Positions 34,547 to 44,708 of a DNA stretch of 64,000 bases are shown one piece after another. Every line of letters begins with the position of its first letter. Position 1 is the stretch's first letter. Made by a program: the position numbers and the translations under genes. The notes beneath the pieces are model-generated. The model was not told the origin of the DNA and searched no databases. It saw only the letters and a list, made by a program, of their open reading frames with translations. The stretch is taken from NCBI GenBank assembly GCA_963821095.1, contig CAWGCJ010000007.1:372001-436000 (forward strand). The letters run 5' to 3'. Origin of the DNA: CAVPHV01 sp963821095 (GTDB taxonomy: Bacteria > Actinomycetota > Acidimicrobiia > Spongiisociales > UBA5794).

Positions 34547-36425
34547 ATGGTGTCCGCGATCTGGCTCGTCATCGCTCTCCCTCTCGCCGGGGCCGTATTC
34601 CTGCTGGCTTTCGGCAAGCGGATCGGTGAGCCATGGTCCGGTTGGATCGCCAGCGCAACGATGGGCGCTGCTTTCCTCGTTGGGCTGTCTGCCGCGGCCG
34701 GGTTTGTGGACGGTTCGCTCCAGTCGGAGACGGTCGAGTTGTTCGAGTGGATCCCGGGGCTGGGCGTCAATGCCAGCATTCTGTGGGATCCGCTCTCGGC
34801 CACGATGGTCCTCGTCGTCACCGGAGTCGGCGCCCTGATCCACATCTACTCGATCGGCTACATGCACGGCGACCCCGGGTACGGTCGCTACTTCGCCTAC
34901 CTCAATCTGTTTGCCGCCTCGATGCTGGTGCTAGTGCTGGCCGACAACTACGGCTTCCTGTTCCTCGGGTGGGAGTTGGTCGGGCTCTGTTCCTACTTGC
35001 TGATCTCGTTCTGGTTCGAGAAGCCGTCGGCGGCGGCTGCCGGTAAGAAGGCGTTCGTGGTCAACCGGATCGGCGACTTCGGATTCATCATCGCGATGAT
35101 GATCATGTTCGCCACCTTCGGCACCCTGTCCTATGTCACCGTGTTCACCGAGGCGCCGATCCTGCTCACCGAGGGGACCGCCACCGCCATCACGGTCCTG
35201 TTGCTGGTCGGCGCTGCCGGCAAGTCGGCCCAGTTGCCGCTCTATGTGTGGTTGCCCGATGCGATGGAGGGCCCCACCCCGGTTTCGGCCCTCATCCACG
35301 CCGCGACCATGGTGACCGCCGGGGTCTACCTGGTTGCTCGTTCCGGAGCCCTGTTCCAGCTGGCGCCGTTCTCAGCGGGCACCGTCGCCACCGTTGGCGC
35401 CCTCACCGCGGTGTTCGCCGCAGTGATCGCCATCGGCCAGAAGGACATCAAGCGGGTCCTCGCCTACTCGACGATCAGCCAGCTCGGCTACATGTTCATG
35501 GGCGTCGGAGCTGGGGCCTACGTGGCCGGCGTCTTCCACCTGATGACCCACGCCTTCTTCAAGGCGCTGCTGTTCATGGGTGCCGGCTCGGTGATCCACG
35601 CCATGCGGGGCGAGCAGAACATGGAGAAGATGGGCGGGCTGCGCAAGGCGATGCCGTGGACGTTCATCACGATGGTGATTGCCTGGCTGGCCATCATCGG
35701 CATCCCGCCGTTTGCCGGGTTCTGGTCCAAGGACGAGATCTTGGCGTTCACCTTCGAAAAGGGCGGCGGCTTCCTGGCGCTGTGGGTGATCGGCCTGATC
35801 ACCGCCGGGCTCACCGCCTTCTACATGAGCCGGATGATGTTCCTGACCTTCTGGGGCAAGCGGCGCTGGGCCGAGGGTGAGGATCCCCACGAGTCACCGG
35901 CAACGATGGTGGTGCCATTGGTGGCGCTGGCCGGGCTCACCGTGGTCGGCGGGCTCATCAACACCCCGCTGCGGCTCAGCCTTGGAGCACTTCCTCGAGC
36001 CGGCTTTCGAGCAGTTCGACGTCATCCTGCCCGGCGAAGGGTCGCTGACCGAACTCACGCTGCTCGCTCTGGTGGTGCTGGCGGTTGTGGTGGTTGGTGC
36101 GGTGTGGGCGTATTTCCGCTACCTACGTGATCCGATCCCCGAGGAAACCGGGGTCACCTGGGACCGGCTCGAGAACGGTTTCTATGTCGACGACTTCTAC
36201 GGCACGACCATCGTGCTACCCGGCAAGAAGGTGGCCGAGGTTGCCGCGTTCGATGTGGACACCAAGGTCATCGACGGTGCGGTGAACGGTATCGGCCGCG
36301 GCGTCAAGGGCGCTTCGGAACGCCTCCGGCCGCTGCAAAACGGTCTGGTTCGCAGTTACGCCGCTTGGATCCTGTTGGGAGCCGTCGGCTTGCTGATCTG
36401 GCTGCTGGCGAGGGGGGCCTTCTGA
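34547..36425 (+). CDS. nuoL: NADH-quinone oxidoreductase subunit L, apparent single-base insertion
   Basis: About 625 residues. Antiporter-like subunit with WELVGLCSYLLISFWFEKPS, the key lysine region KSAQLPLYVWLPDAMEGPTPVSALIHAATM and histidine-rich FHLMTHAFFKALLFMGAGSV. An extra base near 35982-35985 (AGCCTTGGAGCAC) moves the last 145 or so codons to the +1 frame (LEHFLEPAFEQFDV to the stop at 36425), which contains the long lateral helix and the final helix. TGATG junction with nuoM. Confidence 0.92.
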
Positions 36426-38022
36426 TGGGCTTCCCGATTCTCGCCGCACTCGTTCTGTTGCCCGCCGTCGGGGCGCTTGTCATCGGGCTGATCCCGTCGC
36501 ACCGCCGTGACCTGCTGTTGCCCGTTGCGGTCGGGATCAGCACGTTGCCGCTTGCCCTGGTCGGCTACCTGATCTGGGAGTTCGCCACCGCCGACGCCGC
36601 CTTCCAGTTCACCCAGCGCCTCGTCTGGTTCGAGTCGTGGGATGCGGGGTGGAATGTCGGCGTCGATGGCATCTCGCTGTTCCTGCTGGCGCTCACCGCA
36701 CTGCTGTTCCCACTGTCGCTACTCGCTTCTGTCTCGATCACCGACCGGGTCAAGACCTATCTCATTGCCATGCTGATTCTCGAGACCGGGCTGCTTGGGG
36801 CCTTTGTGGCGCTCGACCTGCTGCTGTTCTTTGCGTTCTTCGAGATCACCCTGGTGCCGATGTTCCTGCTGATCGGGATCTGGGGGAGCGGCAACCGGGT
36901 CTACGCCGCCACTCAAGTTCTTCCTGTACACGGCGCTCGGGTCGGCGTTCCTGCTCGGCGGCATCATCGTGCTCGCCGTCATCGGCAAGCGACCAACTCG
37001 GCGGGATCACCTTCGACCTCGGCAAGCTGCTCACCCTCGACCTGTCGTCGCAAACCCAGTTCTGGCTCTTCCTGGCGTTTGCGGCGGCATTTGCCGTCAA
37101 GGTGCCGCTGTTCCCGTTCCACACCTGGCTGCCAGACGCCCACACCGAGGCGCCCACGGCAGGTTCGGTGCTGCTCGCCGGCGTGCTGTTGAAGCTCGGC
37201 ACCTACGGCTTCATCCGCTTCAACCTGACCCTGTTCCCCGACGCCGCGGTGCGGCTGGCACCGTGGCTTGCCGCCCTCGCCGTTATCGGCATCATCTACG
37301 GCGCCCTGGTCGCCATCGTCCAGCCCGACGTGAAGCGCCTGGTGGCGTACTCATCGGTGAGTCACCTCGGCTTCATCGTGCTCGGCATCTTCGCTCTCAC
37401 CGCCCAGGGCCTCCAAGGTGGCGTGATCCAGATGGTCAACCACGGCCTCATCACCGGTGCGATGTTCCTGCTGATCGGGATGATCTACGACCGCCGTCAC
37501 ACCAGGCTCATCTCCGACTACGGCGGGTTGGCCAAGGTCATGCCGCTGTACGCCGGGGCGTTCCTGTTCGTGGCCTTTGCCTCGATCGGGCTGCCGGGGT
37601 TGGCCGGGTTCATCGGTGAGTTCGAGGTGCTGCTCGGCAGCTATCTGAGCCTGCCGGTGTACGCCATCATCGCCGCCTTCGGGGTGGTGCTTGCCGCCGT
37701 CTACCTGCTGTGGGCCTACGAGCGGATGTTCACCGGCCCGCTGACCAAACCCGAAAATGAGAACCTGGTCGACCTCAGCGGGCGGGAGATACTGATCCTC
37801 GTCCCGTTGGTGGCCCTCATCGTTTTCCTCGGCGTCTACCCCAAGCCGGTGCTCGACCGCATCGAGCCCTCGGTCGACGTCATCCTCGAGCGGATCGAAG
37901 CCACCACCGACTACGAGGTGCCCGAGTTCGGCACTTTCGAAGAGGTCGACGAGGTAGCGGAAGTCCGGAGGGGAGCTCCACGATGGGTAACACGTCGTTC
38001 CTTCCCATCGCCCCGGAAGTGA
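36425..38022 (+). CDS. nuoM: NADH-quinone oxidoreductase subunit M, two apparent single-base insertions
   Basis: About 531 residues across three frames. Break 1 near 36912-36914 (YAAT then KFFLYTALGSAFLLGGIIVLAVIGK); break 2 near 36990 (back to DQLGGITFDLGKLLTLDL). Both behave as one extra base. The rest is well conserved: FFEITLVPMFLLIGIWG, VKVPLFPFHTWLPDAHTEAPT, LVAYSSVSHLGFIVLG. The C-terminal tail overlaps nuoN by 40 bp. Confidence 0.9.
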
Positions 38023-39501
38023 TCCTCCTGCTCGGCGCCGTGCTGGTGCTGATGGCCGAGGTGACACTCAAGGCGGGTCGCAAGGCGTGGGCCGGATTGG
38101 CTGCGATTTCGCTGGTCGGGGCCGCCGCCTTCTCGTGGTTGCAGTGGCTGAAGGTTGACGACCTGGTCGCCGAGGGAGCTTCGCAACTGTTCTTCTCCAT
38201 GGACGTTGCCCGGCGTCACCCGGCTGCCCATGGTCGTGATGGACTACTTCTCCGCCTTCGGCGGTCTGGTCATCTTCAGCGTGGCCGCTCTGGCGTTCCT
38301 GGCGGCATGGCAACTCATCGCCGGTTTGGGCTCACGGGGTGCCGAGTTCACTGCGCTGGCGCTGCTGGCCGTTGCCGGGCTGCACATGATGACGATGTCG
38401 GCCAATCTCATCCTGCTGTTCATGGGACTCGAAACCGCTTCGATCGCCCTCTACGTCATCGCCGGGTTCACCCGAAACCACCTGCGGTCGGATGAGGCGG
38501 CGACGAAGTACTTCCTGCTCGGGTCGTTTGCCTCGGCACTGTTCCTGTACGGCGTTGCCCTGATCTTCGCCGCCACGGGTTCGACGTCGCTGTACGGCAA
38601 CGGCGGGATCAACGAGTTCCTCGCCACCAACGTGCTCACCAGCAACGGCATCCTGCTGGCCGGTATCGGCCTCGTGATCGTCGGTCTCGGCTTCAAGGTG
38701 TCGGCGGCCCCCTTCCATCAGTGGGCGCCGGATGTGTACCAGGGCGCCCCCGGCGGCGCGGTGCCGCTGATGTCGGCCGGGGTCAAGGTCGCCGGGTTTG
38801 CCGCCCTGGCGCGGATCCTGGTCGGTGGTCTGCACGGGATGCAGCCGGATTGGGCGCCGGCGCTGGCGCTGGTTGCGGCGATCTCGGTTGCGGTCGGCAT
38901 CGGTTTTGCCATCGCGCAGACCGACCTGAAGCGGATGCTGGCGTACTCCGGGGTGGCCCACGCCGGGTTCATCCTCACCGGCCTGGTGGCCGGCGTCGAC
39001 GGGGTACCGGCGATGTGGTTCTACGTGGCCACGTACGCCGTGCAGTTGGTCGGCGCGTTCACCGTGGCTGCGGTGCTGAGCGGCCCCAGGGGCGGACCAA
39101 GTTCATTCGACGACTTGCGCGGTCTGGCCTCACGGGCGCCGTCGCTGGCCGCAATGCTGGCTCTGTTCATGCTGGCCATGGGTGGTATCCCGCTGACGGC
39201 CGGCTTCGTCGCCAAGGTCGGCGTGTTCGGTGCGGCCATCGACGCCGGCTACGAATGGCTGGCGATCTTCGCTCTGGTAGCCGCCGTTGCCGGGCTCTAC
39301 TTCTACCTGCGGGTGATCGTGTTGATGTACTTCCAGGAGTCGGTCGTCGCCGAAGCCCCCGGTACCGCTACGGCGCAGCCCGAGCCGAGTACCACAGCCG
39401 CCACAGTGCTCGGCATCGCCGCCGCCATCACCATCGTTTTTGGCCTCATCCCCTGGCCCCTGCTCGACGTAGTCAAGAACGCCCTGCCACTCCCGTTCTA
39501 G
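37983..39501 (+). CDS. nuoN: NADH-quinone oxidoreductase subunit N, apparent single-base insertion
   Basis: About 505 residues, ATG after GGAGGGGA. An extra base near 38211-38214 (GCCCGGCGTCACC) separates the first 77 or so codons from the +1 frame beginning VTRLPMVVMDYFSAF. Later landmarks: LFMGLETASIALYVIAG, KVSAAPFHQWAPDVYQGAP, RMLAYSGVAHAGFIL. Last gene of the first complex I operon, which contains all 14 subunits. Confidence 0.92.
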
Positions 39502-39527
39502 CGGGGCCTGGCGCGCCCGGTTTTAGA
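39502..39527 (+). terminator. Likely terminator of the nuo operon
   Basis: Directly after the nuoN stop: CGGGGC, short loop, GCGCCCG followed by GTTTTA. One bulged G interrupts the stem. It lies between the convergent nuoN and DinB genes and touches the DinB stop codon. Confidence 0.45.
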
Positions 39528-40020
39528 CGGGGACCAGTTGCCCGCTTGCATCGAAGTAGGCCCAACCATCCATGTCGGGCGGCTCGACCCCGAGTTGGGT
39601 CAGGATCGTCGCCACCTGGGAGCGGTGCTCGGTACCGTGATTGATGGCCTGCACCAGGAACAGCGATACCGGCATGCTCCATGTACCCACCGGGTCATCA
39701 CCGCTGACGTGGACGTCGCGATCCTGGAAGGAGCCGGTCGCCGCCTCCAAGAGCTGCGCGTCGCCTTGGGCCATCCGTTCCGTGAGAACTGCGAATCCAG
39801 GGAACGGGTCCTCAGTGAGCGGTTCGGGCCGCTCGGTGTCCAGGAGTCGCCCGGCGTACCCGACTTGGGCGTTGGCAATGTGGACCAGAGCGGCGCCGAT
39901 GCTGCCGTAGGTTCCGGCGACCGTGGCATCGAGTTGCGTCGGTGAGAGCTGCTCGCAGACCTCGATCAGGCGCCGATTCATCAAGGCATTGTGTCGGAAG
40001 AATTCAGCTAGGAGATCCAT
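39523..40020 (-). CDS. DinB family protein
   Basis: 165 residues, four-helix-bundle DinB/YfiT type. Probable metal ligands are the histidines in GAALVHIANAQVGY and INHGTEHRSQVATIL. The family includes thiol-dependent transferases (mycothiol or bacillithiol S-transferases) as well as damage-inducible proteins of unknown role. TAGCCT lies 6 nt before the ATG: leaderless. Confidence 0.85.
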   Translation of the reverse strand: MDLLAEFFRHNALMNRRLIEVCEQLSPTQLDATVAGTYGSIGAALVHIANAQVGYAGRLLDTERPEPLTEDPFPGFAVLTERMAQGDAQLLEAATGSFQDRDVHVSGDDPVGTWSMPVSLFLVQAINHGTEHRSQVATILTQLGVEPPDMDGWAYFDASGQLVPV

Positions 40021-40105
40021 GCACTGAGGCTAGCGAACAAGAGAGTGCGGTCCGGCACAAGCGCCAGGGAATGGCACTAGAAACGACACGACTTGTCCCT
40101 CGTTC

Positions 40106-40403
40106 TCACGGCTTGCCGCCATAGGTTGTCGGCCGGGGGCCGAGTTGAGGGGCTGTCGGGGCGAACATCCGGTACGCCCCGGCGAGAACGAGGAGCCAGC
40201 CAGACAGGCTCACCAGGGAGCGTCAATCCCGCACCCGGAGGTTGTGGTGGTCACGATGACGAGGCACCCGATCATGGGGAGCAGTCCGTTGAGGTGGAAG
40301 ACGGTGGGGTGCACGTCTCCCCAGATATCGAGATTGCCTCGGACAGGGCGATGACGACAAGCGTGGGGCCGAGGACTGCGGCGATGGTTTGAGAATCGGT
40401 CAT
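40106..40403 (-). pseudogene. Broken small membrane protein gene (about 95 residues)
   Basis: From ATG at 40403 the minus strand reads MTDSQTIAAVLGPTLVVIALSEAI, then continues in another frame as DIWGDVHPTVFHLNGLLPM, then in a third as NLRVRD-stop-RSLVSLSGWLLVLAGAYRMFAPTAP, ending at 40106. These pieces, in order, match a small three-helix membrane family I know from actinobacteria and proteobacteria (HIW, YLNG, HN..RDW, LSGW, RMFAP). Two missing bases and one TGG-to-TGA change would explain it. Real decay or sequence error; function of the family is unknown. Confidence 0.6.
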
Positions 40404-40453
40404 CTAGGTACTTCGACCTCTGGTCATGGCGATTGCTGGGGCGTTAGGTTCGT

Positions 40454-41074
40454 GTGAAGGAGCATGAGCGTGCCAGAAGCAACGTGGCCATTGATGAGTG
40501 GCGGCATTCGATGACCGTGGCGCCACCGCCCGCCGGAGCAGAATCGGGGGTACTCAACGCGCCGCACATGCTCGTGGGCAGAGCGAACGTCCGCAGGGTC
40601 GGTCGCTGGAAGTTTCCCGTCCATGAGCTGCTTCGGGACGGAGAGGTAGTGGCGCGCATGGGCCGGATGGGGTGGTTCAGAGTCTTCTTGGGGCATGGCC
40701 AGCGGATCGAGCTTCACGATGGGGTGCGTTGGACAGTCAGATCGATCGGCGATCGTGGCACCATTCGGCCGCTTATCGTCGACTCGGCGCGGCGCAAGAT
40801 AGCAATTGCCGGCTCGTCGCACGGGGTCTATGGCATCAACGGGAAGGACTACGGGTGTGTGCTCTATCCCGCAGACAAACCGCGGTTCGGTGGGGCAAGC
40901 AGATGGATCCTCCGTCAACATGAGGAGGAGCTCGCGATCATCAATCGATACCCGCTTTCCGTTGAGGCATTGCTTCCTGTGCACCTCGGAGCCGTGCTGC
41001 TCTCCTTCGTGCTTGTGCGCTACGGCCTTCCCGAAGACGCAGCGCCACGGGTGCCAGCGTTCCACTGGAACTAG
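40454..41074 (+). CDS. Hypothetical protein, LURP/scramblase-like pattern possible
   Basis: 206 residues from GTG 40454, or 187 from ATG 40511. No signal peptide. The middle is rich in short beta strands (HELLRDGEVVARMGRMGWFRVF, RWTVRSIGDR) and the C-terminus has one hydrophobic segment (LLPVHLGAVLLSFVLVRYGL). The strand pattern resembles tubby/LURP-like proteins only loosely. Codon use is less biased than in its neighbours. No firm family. Confidence 0.55.
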   Translation: MKEHERARSNVAIDEWRHSMTVAPPPAGAESGVLNAPHMLVGRANVRRVGRWKFPVHELLRDGEVVARMGRMGWFRVFLGHGQRIELHDGVRWTVRSIGDRGTIRPLIVDSARRKIAIAGSSHGVYGINGKDYGCVLYPADKPRFGGASRWILRQHEEELAIINRYPLSVEALLPVHLGAVLLSFVLVRYGLPEDAAPRVPAFHWN

Positions 41075-41220
41075 TGAGAGCTCGAGCGTCCCGCTTCCGG
41101 CAGCACCGCTCAATACCGAAGGTCGCATCGTGTCGAGCCCAGTGTGGAGGACACATCGAACGGGGCTGTGCTCCCCAGCCGAACACCGCCTACTCGACGG
41201 CACCATCTAGCCTGTCCGAG

Positions 41221-42531
41221 ATGAATCGCCTCCGCACCCGCATTGTGTTCTTTTCGCTCGGCGTCCTTGCCGTGCTCGGGGTGATGGTGCCGCGGGTGGT
41301 CGCCGCCGTCATCGACACCTCGATCTTCATCGTCCAGGAAGACGACGTGATCGACGAGGACGTTTATGTCGGCGCCGATCGGGGCCGGATCGACGGCGTC
41401 ATCGCCGGGGACCTCATCATCGGTCTTGCCGGAGACCTGATGATCTCGGGCCGAGTCGAGGGCGATGTCCTTGTCGCCGCCGGCGGCCGGGTGACCGTTG
41501 CGGACACCGGCGCCGTCGGCGGCTCGGTGCGGGGTGCGGTGCGTGAGTTGGTCGTCGACGGCTCGGTTGGAGTCGACGTCGCAGTAGGAGCTTTGTCGAC
41601 CACCGTCAACGGGTCCATCGGGCGGGATGTCGTCATGGCTGGCGGCACATTGCTCCACGAGGGACCGGTCGGCCGAGCCATCCAGGGTTGGATGTTCACC
41701 GCGGTCATCGACGGCGCGGTCGGCAACGACGTCGACATCCGGGTGCAGTCACTCGAGGTCGGCCCCGACGCGGACGTCACCGGCGACTTGGTCTATCGCT
41801 CGACGCAAGAGGCCACTACCTCGGGGAGCGCCGAGGTCGGCGGCCAATTCGTGCGACTCGAACCCCGCTCACCGTTTGTCGTCGACCTCTACCTGACTCT
41901 GGCAACGGTTCTGAGCTTCCTCGCCTTTCTCCTCGTCGGGATCCTGACGATCTGGCTCTTCCGTTCGACGACGCCCCGCGCCGCCGCCGTCATCCAGAGG
42001 AAGCCTTGGAAGACGCTCGGCGTTGGCTTTGTCGCCGCGGTGGCTCTTCCCGTGCTCGGGACCCTGCTGCTGGTGCTGGCGGCGCCGTTCCTGGCTAAGG
42101 CTGCCGTCATGACGCTGCTGGTCCTGCTGTCGTTGCTGGCGTTCATCTTTGGGCCGATCCCTGCTCTCATCGCCTTCGGGAACTGGGCGCTGCGGCGCCG
42201 CGGCGGGCTCTTCGGAGCCTTTGTGCTCGGCGCCACGGTCTGGCGCCTCGGGGTCACCTTCATCCCACTGGTCGGCCTGGCGCTGACTCTGGCCGCCATG
42301 ACGTGGGGTGTCGGCGGCTGGCTTCTCGCCGCCTGGGAGTCCCGCCGCCGCCATGTCCCCCCGGACCCGCTGCTGCCCCCGGCGATCGTGCCGGAACCCG
42401 AGGACACCGCCGACGCCGACTGGGAACCGCCCCTGCCTCCCGCCAAGAGTGTCCTCCCTGACGGGGTGGGGGAGGTAGCTGAGGGGCGCAGCGACGAAGT
42501 CGGAGGGAGCAGCCCCCGCGAGCCGCGTTGA
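41221..42531 (+). CDS. Bactofilin-like polymer-forming domain fused to membrane helices
   Basis: 436 residues. A signal/anchor helix at 5-28 is followed by a right-handed beta-helix-like region (about 35-215) of short repeats (GVIAGDLIIGLAGDLMISGRVEGDVLVAAGG), as in bactofilin/polymer-forming proteins. Five or so membrane helices follow (about 225-375) and a proline-rich tail. The last 25 codons run into the tandem repeat described next, so the natural C-terminus may be shorter. TAGCCT is 7 nt before the ATG. Probably an envelope scaffold; role inferred. Confidence 0.78.
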   Translation: MNRLRTRIVFFSLGVLAVLGVMVPRVVAAVIDTSIFIVQEDDVIDEDVYVGADRGRIDGVIAGDLIIGLAGDLMISGRVEGDVLVAAGGRVTVADTGAVGGSVRGAVRELVVDGSVGVDVAVGALSTTVNGSIGRDVVMAGGTLLHEGPVGRAIQGWMFTAVIDGAVGNDVDIRVQSLEVGPDADVTGDLVYRSTQEATTSGSAEVGGQFVRLEPRSPFVVDLYLTLATVLSFLAFLLVGILTIWLFRSTTPRAAAVIQRKPWKTLGVGFVAAVALPVLGTLLLVLAAPFLAKAAVMTLLVLLSLLAFIFGPIPALIAFGNWALRRRGGLFGAFVLGATVWRLGVTFIPLVGLALTLAAMTWGVGGWLLAAWESRRRHVPPDPLLPPAIVPEPEDTADADWEPPLPPAKSVLPDGVGEVAEGRSDEVGGSSPREPR

Positions 42532-42708
42532 GTTTTGTTGCCCTCCCTCACGGAGTGGGGGAGGTGGCTGAGGAGCGCAGCGACGAGGTCGGAGGGGGCA
42601 GCCCCGAGCCGAGCCGCAGTTGAGTTCCGGCTTGCCCTCCCTCACGAAGTGGGGGAGGTGGCTGAGGAGCGCAGCGACGAAGTCGGAGGGGGCGGCTCCC
42701 GCAAAAAG
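42453..42708 (+). repeat. Three tandem copies of an approximately 90-bp palindrome-rich element
   Basis: Copies begin near 42453, 42541 and 42635. Each has CCCTCCCTCACG, a short loop, GTGGGGGAGG (a hairpin), then GGCTGAGGAGCGCAGCGACG and AGTCGGAGGG. The element starts inside the bactofilin-like gene and ends 5 bp before the stop of the carboxylase gene on the other strand. It looks like a dispersed REP-type element and could end both convergent transcripts. Confidence 0.8.
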
Positions 42709-42712
42709 CGAG

Positions 42713-44682
42713 CTACTCGGCCTCGTCCTCGACCACGGCGAGGACCTGGTCGGCGTCCACTTGCTGGTCGACCGCTACCGGGATCGAGGTGACGATGCCG
42801 TCGCTGGGGGAGCGGACGGCGTGCTCCATCTTCATCGCTTCGATGACGACCACGATGTCGCCGGCCGCAACGGTGTCGCCCTCCCTGCGGGTGATCTGTA
42901 CCACCTTGCCCGGCATCGGTGACAGCAGCGATCCGGGGGCATCAACCACCTCCGGCTCGGGGAAGCGGCTGATCTGGGTGAGCGCAGTGTGCCCCAGTGG
43001 ACTGCTCACCCACATCTGGCGGGCGACTCGCGCCACCCGGTAGCGGCGCCGGATCCCGTCCGCCGTCATGTCTATCTCGTCGGGGGTCGCGGCGTGAAGA
43101 ACGGTCTCAACCGGTAGGCCGTCGAGTTGGACGATCAGGCCATCACGGCCGAACAGGTACCCGACGGCAACCGGACCCTGTGGGGTGTCCCATCCCTGGA
43201 TCTGCAACTGCGACGGGGCGTTGCGCCATCCCGATGGGATAGTGCCCAGCACCGGGGCCCGTTCCCGGCGGGCCTCTTGACCGGCAAGGGTGGCCGCCAG
43301 CGCGTGGAGGCGATGATCGGCGGTGAGCGGCGCCGACATTGCCACCACGTCGATGCGGTCGATGAACTGCGTGTCGGTCTCACCGGCAAGGAACTCGGGC
43401 GACTGGAGGATGCGCACCAGCAGTCGGCGGTTTGTCGTCGGCCCGTAGATCTCGGCCTCGGCGAGTGCCTTGGCAAGGGTCAGCGCCGCTTCCTCCCTGG
43501 TGGGGGCGTGGGCGACGACCTTGGCGAGCATCGGGTCGTAGTGCACCGAGATCTCGGATCCGTCGCCGACCCCACTGTCGACCCTGACGTGATCGGGAAC
43601 CCGGAAGCGATGCAGCGTGCCGGTGACGGGCAGGAAGTCGTTCGCCGGATCCTCGGCGTAGAGGCGTGCCTCAATGGCGTGCCCATTGATCTCGGGATCG
43701 GTGACGTCGCGCGGCAGCGGCCTGCCCTCGGCCACCAGGATCTGAATCCGCACCAGGTCGAGGCCGGTGATCATCTCGGTGACGGGGTGCTCGACCTGGA
43801 GGCGGGTGTTCATCTCGAGGAAGAAGAACTCGTCGCCGATCAGCATGAACTCCACGGTGCCGGCGCCGACGTACCCGACGGCCCGGCCCGCCTCGACCGC
43901 GGCGCGGCCCATCGCCTCGCGCAGGTCGGTCGTCATCACCGGCGACGGGGCCTCCTCGATGATCTTCTGGTGGCGGCGCTGGATCGAGCACTCCCGCTCG
44001 AACAGGTCGACGACGGTGCCGTGGGTGTCGCCGACGATCTGGATCTCGACGTGGCGGGCACCGACCAGAGTAGCGCTCCAGGAACACGGTCTCGTCGCCG
44101 AACGCCCCGGCGGCCTCCCGCTTGGCGCCGGCGACGGCATCGGCCAGATCGGCGGGCTCGGCGACGATGCGCATCCCCTTGCCGCCGCCGCCGGCCGACG
44201 CCTTCACCAAGACCGGGTAGCCGATGCCTCGGCGGCGGCTGTCAGGGTCGCGCCGTCCACGGCGGTGACATCCACGCCCTCGAGGATCGGGACTCCGGCC
44301 GCCTTCATGATCCGCTTCGACTCGATCTTGGAGCCCATCGCCGCAATCGCGTCGGGGGTGGGGCCGATGAAGATGACCCCGGCTGCGGCGCACGCCGCGG
44401 CGAACTCGGCGTTCTCGGCGAGGAAGCCGTAGCCCGGGATGGATCGCGTCGGCGCCGGTCAGCGCTGCGGCATCGAGGATCAGATCCTGACGCGAGGTAG
44501 GTATCGGCCGGCGAGCCCCGGGCAGGCGGACCGCCTCGTCGGCAGCGTGGACGAACGGGGCGTCGCGCATCGGCATCCGAATACACCGCCACCGTCGCGA
44601 TGCCCAACTCCCGGCAGGTGCGGGCGATGCGGCACGCGATCTCACCCCGGTTGGCGATCAGGATCTTGGCGATGCGTTGCAT
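42713..44682 (-). CDS. Biotin-dependent acyl-CoA carboxylase alpha subunit, several indels
   Basis: About 655 residues: biotin carboxylase plus C-terminal biotin carrier. The start (QRIAKILIANRGEIACRIARTCRELG, from ATG 44682) and everything after 44060 (ARHVEIQIVGD to the biotinyl site EAMKMEH near the C-terminus) are sound. Between 44060 and 44560 the frame must be changed about seven times to follow the protein (RDAPFVHAADEAVRLPG, SPADTYL, RQDLILDAAALTGADAIHPG, YGFLAENAEF, GYPVLVKASAGGGGKGMR). Either a poorly sequenced patch or a pseudogene. Operon with the beta subunit 26 bp upstream. Substrate not determined; leucine-pathway methylcrotonyl-CoA or propionyl-CoA are possible. Confidence 0.82.
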
Positions 44683-44708
44683 GGGTCTTGTGGTTCCTCG
44701 GGTCTCGG

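Noticed and set aside
40093..40392. 99-codon plus-strand frame
   Set aside because: No ribosome-binding site, low-complexity translation; the minus strand carries the broken membrane gene instead.
42453..42708. CRISPR array
   Set aside because: Three copies with about 90-bp period and no constant spacer length; repeats contain coding sequence and hairpins unlike CRISPR repeats.
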